Assembly: GCA_022376515.1 (NCBI GenBank)
Contig: WTXI01000030.1
Location: forward strand, 186,001 to 250,000
Direction: 5' to 3'
Source of the DNA: Lactifluus volemus
Lineage: Eukaryota; Basidiomycota; Agaricomycetes; Russulales; Russulaceae
Length of the DNA stretch: 64,000 bases
Shown here: one piece after another, positions 56,858 through 64,000 of the stretch
Numbering within the stretch: position 1 is the first letter of the stretch
How the letters are laid out: every line of letters begins with the position of its first letter
The notes under the pieces: generated by a model
Seen by the model: the letters and a program-made list of their open reading frames with translations, nothing else
Told to the model about the DNA's origin: nothing
Database searches by the model: none
Program-made: the position numbers and the translations under genes

Positions 56858-58705
56858 ATGATGGGTCTTTTCACTAAAGGCAGGCCACGCGGTCCTTCAT
56901 CTGCTGCCGATAAAGTACCAGAGGACACGAATCCTGACGATACTTCCATCTTGTTCGTCCCCTCAGCCCCACTCTCTTACCCCGTCATTTCATGCCCTCT
57001 CAACTTGTTTATAGAGACGAGGATGAAGGTTCCATCATCCTATCCCTCATCTCACAACTCAGGTCAGCTCACTTTGATTCTCTCCGAGTAATCCCATCGA
57101 ACCCATCTGCCTGCCCCCTACAGAGTCGGCATGGACCTCTCAAAGGTCACCTTTCCAACGTTCGTCCTCGAGCCTAGAAGTATGCTCGAGCGCATAACAG
57201 ATTTCATGGCGCACCCCGACCTCATTTTTGGGTGAGTTCCAGTTTCTGGTCCCCCACCCCTCCGCGCGGCTTCCAGCATGCACATAACGGCGGCCGAGGC
57301 AACCACTTATGCTGCGTTCCTCGTGCCACACACACACACATACAATACACACGCAAAACACCCTTTCAAGACTAAACTCATGGTCATCATCTTATCTCAT
57401 CCGTAGCTCCGAACAGTGCGCCGACCCCGAAGAACGTTTCATCCGCGTGCTTCAATATTACCTCGCTGGGTGGCACGTCAAACCGAAGGGTGTCAAGAAA
57501 CCGTGAAGCACTCTTGCCCCTCCATCACCACCGCAACTTGACTGATCTGTTTGATTCGTGTAGATACAACCCAGTCTTGGGTGAATTCTTCCGATGCCGC
57601 TACGATTACTCAAACGGGACGCAGGGGTTCTACATTGCAGAGCAAGGTGCGACATATAATCTCTTCACCGTGTGTCGCTTCATCTCCCAATCCCCTTTTT
57701 TTTTGTTTTATTTTCTGGCAGTTTCGCATCATCCGCCTATATCCGCCTTTTACTACATTTCGCCCGCGAACAAGATCTGCATCGTCGGAGAGCTCCGGCC
57801 AAAATCCAAATTTCTTGGCAACTCGGTCTCGACAACGATGGAGGGCGAGAACCGGGTCACGCTCATGGGTCACCCGGAAGACGGTGGTAAATTGCGTTAC
57901 CCGCGCAGCTGAGTCCGACGGCGTACTGACCATTCCAATCTCCTTGTCCCACACGACCCCTCACAGAATACGTAGTAACGATGCCAAATATGTACGCCCG
58001 CGGCATCCTCTTTGGCAAGATGGTGCTCGAACTCGGTGACACGTGCACGGCGCGCAATGACGCACACGACCTGCAAGCCGACATTGAATTCAAGACCAAG
58101 GGATTTTTCTCAGGCACCTACAACGCGATTGCTGGTCGCGTGAAACATGGTTTGACGGAGCTTGGCGAGGTCAGCGGAAAGTGGAGCTCACTGATGGAAT
58201 TCAAGATTGCAAAGGTACGCGCCGAAACTTCCAACCTCTTGGTACTCTCCGCCAACCCCTCTTTTTTTTTTTTTTTAAATTGATTAGACCGGCGAGAAGC
58301 GCACACTATTTGACGTACAAAAGGACGGCGATCACGTCGCGCCCAAATGGGTCGCTCCGGAAGACGAGCAGGAGCAGTTCGAGAGCCGTCGATTGTGGCG
58401 CGACCTGACGAACGCCATAGTCACCAAGGACATGGACGCCGCCACGGAAGCCAAGGGAGCCGTGGAGAACGCACAACGAGAGTTACGAGCGACCGGCGTA
58501 CAACATACGACACGCTTTTTCGAGTTGCGCGATAACCGCTGGATACCCCGAATCCACCAGTACGTAAAAACGATTTTTGAACCTGTTTTTTTAGTCATTC
58601 AAACCATTTACAAAGGCTCCCGCAAGACCCACAAGAGGCAACCGAGGCAGTACAGGCATGGATATGGTCCCGTTCGTCCGAAGGCAGTAACCCACCGAGC
58701 CCTTG
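56858..58705 (+). CDS. Oxysterol-binding protein-related protein (Kes1/Osh4-like)
   Basis: A lipid-transfer protein that exchanges sterol and PI4P between membranes. Seven or more short introns. Start [12 protein letters not shown] (56858); no PH domain is visible, so it is the short, ORD-only type. Key segments: [31 protein letters not shown] (lid and entry), then [12 protein letters not shown], and the family fingerprint EQVSHHPP, restored by splicing AEQ to [11 protein letters not shown]. Also [26 protein letters not shown] and [14 protein letters not shown]. The final exon ends [15 protein letters not shown] at TGA 58703-58705. About 430-450 residues, the expected length. It shares the strand with DBP3 with an unusually short gap and converges with the next gene. 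Confidence 0.88.
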
Positions 58706-59231
58706 AGCAATCCGCTCCCCAAGCAAAGCGACCGAACCCCCGGATTGCTGTAGTAGCCATTCTCATCTGCTGTATTTTCGCTTTGTTGACGGCGGAGTCA
58801 AACTTTTTGTGTACAATCCTCACCTATAATGCAATTCAATCTCTCAGAATTTTTTTTTTCTTTTATTCCCGCTTTTCTCGCAAGTCGGGATGTTTTGTGT
58901 CTGAGAGGATTGGGTATTTATTAACAAAAAAAAAAGGAAATTTGCTCCGATTAGTAGTAGACGAGAGCAAGAAATTGTATAGTGTCAGTGAGGGTATGCA
59001 TATGGTAGTGAAAAAATGGGGAGGGGAGGAGAATATTTAACCGCCCGTTGGGGGACGGCCGTAAGAGAATCCATGAGAACCAAAAAAAAGTTAGTCAGCG
59101 AAAAAGAGGAAAAGAGTGCATAGATGAGCAAAGGGGGAGATGGGGATATATAACACTACGGAGAGATTAAGAACAGGTCTAAAAAAATAAAAAAAAATCC
59201 AGGAATATATACACGTGGGCAAAAATGTCTT
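58706..59231. other. Convergent 3' flanks
   Basis: AT-rich with long A and T runs. No gene is supported. Confidence 0.6.
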
Positions 59232-62200
59232 CTACTCATACCATCCTTCGCTGTCCTTCGTCAGCACAGAAACCACGCTGGGCGTCGGGGACGGCGCGCG
59301 TGGCGTCCAGGACTGTTTCTCGACGACAGCCCGTCTCAACACTTGAGGTTTTGGATGACGGCTCTTGGCCGCGGCGGGCGCGTGCATCGAGTCCCACACC
59401 GAGGTTTGTGGTGGAGTGTTCGTCCGGTGGTCGTTCACGCTTGCAGTTGGGGTAGCAGCACGGCTAGGATAAACGGTGCTTGCGCGCGAGTCAGGGCGCG
59501 GTGGTATGTCAGCGATAGGCTTGGCCGTCGTGGTACTCGTGCGCGAAGCATTCGCTTGCTTTACTAGCTGCGTGACGCGGGCTTCAAGCATAGCACGGAA
59601 CTCGGTCTCGCGATCCCGCTGAGATATGGCACCCTCCCCTTTCAGTACCTGCAAAAGCAGTTGGAGTAGAGAAAAAACATTACCGTTGCGACCCGCGCTT
59701 CGTCAAGTTTCTCCTCAAGCTGCATCTGAACCAAAGAATGATCTGCCTCGCGCTGTACGGCACGATCATTGGCGCTCTCAAGGGCCGCTTCGGCTTCGGC
59801 AAGCGCAGTAGCGTGCGCATTCGCTCGTTGTTCCCATTCTGTCGCACGCTGTTGCGCTTGGGCAAGACTCGTGCGCACTGCGCTAGCTGCGCGTTCGCTA
59901 CTTGTGGCGCGCGCTTCTTGCTCCTTAAGGCGTCGAAGTAAGGCGGCGTTTTCACCTTCGAGTACCTTGCTGTGGTCACGGAAACGGCGGAGCTCCTTCA
60001 GCTCCGGGTCGGTCGTCTGTGTCTTTGTGAGGAGCACGGCGAGCTGCCCGGCTACTTGCTCCGTCGTATGCCGAAGCTCCTCCCAATGCGTTTGTTGCGC
60101 TAATAGTGCGTCGTGTTCCTTTTGCAGAGCAATGAGCGCTTCGACAGCAGCTTCCTTCTCACGCAGATCAAAACCAGCTTTCGCCTCCAAAGCATAGACC
60201 TATTTTAGAGAACAATTGTCAATTCACGAGAGTTTTAATTTCTAAAGAAACGAAGCTCACTTTGGACAGAAGTGCTTCCTTTTCAGCCGCCGAATCTCGA
60301 TTCAGCTTCTCGAGCTCAAGGAGACGTTCATCGGATGTCTTCAACCGTTCCAACGATTGAGATATTGCCCTTTCCAGCTCCATAGTGCGTGCCTGTGAGG
60401 TCGCAACGTCCGTTGCGCGCAGCAAGTTGACAGCTTGAATCTCGCCCACTTTGTCCCTGAGCTGATCGCGTTCCGACTCGGCGGCAGCCAGGCGCTCCAT
60501 CACCACGTCCTTCTCCACTCGCAAGGCGCCAAACTGAGAGCGCGTCCTGTCGAGCTGAACCTGTAGGTCTGCATTCGTCGCCATCATCTTGCGCACTTCC
60601 TCAAAGTCATCTTTCGTGACGGTTTGAGCGAGGAGCTCGGCTTGTGCGACTTGCGCAGCCTTGATGACAGCGGTCATGCTGTTAGGTAGGTCGGTGAGAC
60701 GAGAAAGGACGTTTTGATGCAGCGCCAGGAGCTCTGCAGTCGTATCTTGCAGTCCCTGCTGTCCCTTCGACAAACTCTCGACGGCCGAGTCAATACGTGT
60801 GAAGTCCTCTGGGGATGCAAGACCTTTTCCAAACGTAGGGACCGCGGAAACGAGATCGGCCAGCATATCGCGCAGCGGTACGGTCATGCCGGTTAGCTGT
60901 TGAGGCAAACCCGAAAGAAGGGTCGTCACATTGGCGCTAGCGGACGCCAAGTCGCGCGTCTGCGTGGACAGAGACTCTTGACCGTTCACTAACACCTCCA
61001 CCCTTGCAGCAGAATCCTTCACAGGCTTCAACACATTGTCGAATCCATCCGCAAGCTTGCTCGAGAGACTATCCAGTAAACGATCGCGCACGGCTAGGCG
61101 TGAGTCAAGTCGTTCAACAACTAGATCCGACACCTGCTCCTTGATCTCATGCGCATCCAGCGGTCCGACGATGCGTCGCACCTCCGCAGTGATCTGCGCA
61201 ACGATGGTGGGTATATCGAAAGCGTTGCCAGCAGGCGGGTAAATTTTCGGCAGCACGGGTATGAGTCGGTCCACGATGAGTCCGGCCGTCTCTCGCTTGT
61301 CCGAGGCGAGGTCGATCAGCTGCGAAATGTGAGGCTTGACCGCCTGGGACAGTTGTTCTGTCAGCAATTCATAGTCTACCGGTTCTGAACGCATAGCAGC
61401 AATGTGCGGTACGATCGCTGCACGTAACTCTCGCACCAGCCCCTCGTGATCGATTGGTGCGGCAACCGGCGTCACGGGAAGAGGAGTATGTGGACGCGTG
61501 CGTTCGAGCGCCTCTAAGCGTGCAGCGATCGGTGCTACGGCACCAACGACGGTGTTGTGTGTGCGGGCATGGTATTCCTCCAGCACTGCCTCCGTGTTGC
61601 CACCATTGATGGGCGTTACCACGGGGGACTGTAGCGCCTCGACACAGCGAAGGACACGATCGAGATCTTTCTGGATCACCGCGCGAGCTTCGGCATGGCC
61701 TTGCTCGACGATATCCTTGACAAGTTGGAAATCTAGTTCGCCCCGAGCCTCCATCTGGCTGTCGTCCAAGCCCCGTGCGGCGGACTCTTGCAGCTGCGCA
61801 CGGAATAAAGAAACGAGGTCATTGAGAGCAGCCTCCGAGGTGGCTGCTCCTTTAGTAATACTGGCTTGCGACCGCAGCGCGCGCATCTCCCCGCGGAAAT
61901 CGTCTAGTTTGCTCTCTAAAAGCCCCTCAAGGCGTTCCTCGAAGTGCTGTAACTCGATGTTACGTGAGACATCTGGAGGATGAACCGACGCGTCCGAAAG
62001 CGAGGAGCGGGCACTGCCCATCGCGGGGAGCGATGCGCGGCGATCACGAGCCAGCTGGGGTTGCTCCTGCGGTGGCGAGGGATCCTCCCAGAGGCAAGGG
62101 TCAGTGATAAGCCGGCCGCGTGATGCTTTATGCGAGATAGCGGGGACATGTAGGTCATCGAGGGACGGGCGAGCTGCGTGCTCGAAAATCTCGCGCGAGC

Positions 62201-64000
62201 CGAGCCGGCTGCGCACCGTGCGGCGCGTACGTTCTTCGCCTTCTGCTCCACCGTTTGCGTTACTGACATTCCCATTCGCGAGCGCCTTGAATAGACCCGC
62301 AGGAACGGTATTAGTTGATACGGGGTGCTTAAAGTCGAGGGGAATCGGCGCGCGACGAGCCTTCATCGACAGAGGAACAGGCAACTCATGCTCTGCATCT
62401 ACGCTTGCCTCATCCTCATCCTCATCTCCGTCAATGTCACTTTCGTCGCCTTGGATTTCATCGCTGACGGGACTCTTCACACCAGCCGCAGGTAGTCTAC
62501 CCGAGCTCAAATTGATGCCTCCCAAGCCCGGTAATATGAGCGAAGGCACAGTGGGATTCGTAGACTCACGCCGCTGGGCCGGCGACGGCGGGGCGCTCTT
62601 GCGGACGGGAGACTCCGGTGGGAACTTGAACGAAGTCATCACTTCCCTACCATCTTCGCTTCCTTCCGAAGTTGAAACGGAACCCGCCGAACCACGCCGC
62701 TGGCGCTTCTCGCGGCCTTGTTGTGCACGCACAAACCCTGTTTCCACGTTGGAAAGGGGTGGCGATGAGGGAGGAAGTGTAGGTAGGGGGGGCGGCGGAT
62801 GCTGCCAGGCCGGGAACTTGGGTAAGTTCGGCGGTGGTGTAAATGTAAACGTGGCAGGTTTAAACACCGGCGCACCAGCGTTGAGGGGTTTGCCGAGCGA
62901 GGCCCCACGGGCATGACCAAAGGCAGGGGGGCGTTGAGGAACGAGGGATAAAGGTTGTAGCTGTTGTGGTTGTTGCTCTTGTTGCTGCACTGGGGGTGCA
63001 AATGTCCCTGGGTTGAACGAACCTGAAAGCCGAGTGGCACCGCCGAAAACAAACGGTTTTGCGTTTGGGTTTAGCACGTCGGTGCGTTTGGGAACAGGCG
63101 CTTGTATCGGCATGGTCATGGTCATCGGGAACTGGGGATGCACGACGGTGGTCGATGGTACGCGCGAGTGCGGATGAGATCGAGCGGGGTCATGCATAGG
63201 CAACCTCGACGAGGGGGGACGGGAAGAAGGTGGAATGGGGAGAGCGCGGAAGCGATCGGTATGGTCATCACTCGGATTTGAGATCATATCGTCTTCAGCT
63301 TCGCGGAGAGGCTGCGAGAGTAACGAAGTCAACGGAAGTGAGTTTACAGGTGGATGCGGGAAGTTCGGAATGCGGCGGGGGACCTGGATGGACTCTTGCT
63401 GTCGTTGACGGTGCGCACGACGTATGAGACGACGTTGCTGACGTTCTTGACGAGCGCGTTCTTCGTCTGATGGGTTTGACCACTCGCCGATGCTCTCCTG
63501 GAAGCAACGAGTATGTGTGAAAGGAGAAAGAAATGATGGAGGGGGAAAGGCGTGATCAGATACGAATGTAAACGCGTGGAAGCAACGCAGCAAGAAATTA
63601 CGTACTTCATCCTCTGCGGTCTCTGTGCCTGTGCGTAGATCCTCAGACCCCGTCCATTCGCCAATTGCGTCGTCCTCTGTATCTCCTTCCCTCTCCCGCT
63701 CTGCCTCTGCCTCCGAAAGGCCCATGTTCCCGTTGACGGAGTGCAGCGATAACGCAGCAGATAATCGCGACACATGACGCGAATGTACTCTGCTCTGCGC
63801 AGCAGTTGTGATACTGCCGACTTCGGCATCCGCCTCATCGACGTCAAGTTCCATGTCTATTTGGTCATCTGCGCCTGCGAGGGCAATGTGGGATGCATCT
63901 GCCACCGCTTGCTCGTCTTCATGTCCTTCCAGAATGCTCTCGTCATGCTGCGCTGCGTATTGTTCCTCTTCCTCCTCTTCCTCCTCTTCTGTAATGTCAA
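59232..64000 (-). CDS. Large coiled-coil protein, 5' end beyond the window
   Basis: The frame is open to the right edge (the upstream part reads DITEEEEEEEEEQYAAQHDE), so the N-terminus is missing. Visible length is about 1,500 residues. The N-terminal half is disordered, Pro/Ser-rich and charged, with an intron at about 63496-63606 and phrases such as KPFVFGGATRLSGSFNPG. From about 62.0 kb leftward it becomes a long coiled coil (LQHFEERLEGLLESKLDDFR; LKELRRFRDHSKVLEGENAALLRRL) interrupted by introns near 60195-60265 and 59645-59680. The C-terminus is again basic and disordered and ends SEGWYE at 59232. I do not recognise a named family. A structural or tethering role is possible but is only inference. 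Confidence 0.75.

Overview
The window is eukaryotic and almost certainly comes from an Agaricomycete fungus. The genes have many 47-65 nt GT-AG introns, there is a NACHT-WD40 receptor gene of the kind expanded in mushrooms, a cerato-platanin gene, a DUF6593-like gene, a Tnp2-type transposon and an F-box family like those I associate with Rhizoctonia/Ceratobasidium. The genus is an inference; no marker here proves it. Gene models were spliced by eye from ORF frames and splice consensus.

Left block (1-19.9 kb). A broken copy of the 3' half of DOT1 (1 to about 955), a NACHT-WD40 receptor (1156-5863, minus), the complete DOT1 H3K79 methyltransferase gene (7274-9867, minus), TOP2 DNA topoisomerase II (11089-16596, plus) and GCN20 (16709-19855, minus). 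Apart from the receptor and the DOT1 fragment these are conserved housekeeping genes. DOT1 and TOP2 are divergent, and TOP2 and GCN20 converge with about 110 bp between their stops.

Accessory block (19.9-50 kb). Gene density falls and duplicated or broken genes dominate. A kinase-like APH gene exists as one dead copy (19.9-20.8 kb) and one intact copy (22.7-23.7 kb). Between them lie truncated pieces of a DNAJC7-like co-chaperone gene and a phosphatidylserine decarboxylase gene. A duplicated segment carries two identical U6 snRNA genes (25176-25299 and 31267-31390) in diverged flanks. Single-copy genes here are a DUF6914-like gene, a small coiled-coil ORF, a Ran1/Sks1-type protein kinase and a cerato-platanin. 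F-box/LRR-like genes form a family: two intact (34.8-36.2 and 38.5-40.0 kb), at least two decayed, and one cut in two by a 7,728 bp DNA transposon (41561-49288). That transposon has matching terminal inverted repeats and a 7 bp target duplication. It carries a Tnp2-type transposase and a second, multi-exon accessory gene.

Right block (50-64 kb). Conserved genes resume: a DUF6593-like protein, EMC6, SEC4 (Rab GTPase), DBP3 (DEAD-box helicase), an oxysterol-binding protein and a large coiled-coil protein whose 5' end runs off the window. SEC4 and the oxysterol-binding protein both belong to secretory or membrane traffic, but I see no operon-like logic. The window is a conserved backbone interrupted by a recombinogenic, transposon-bearing accessory island.
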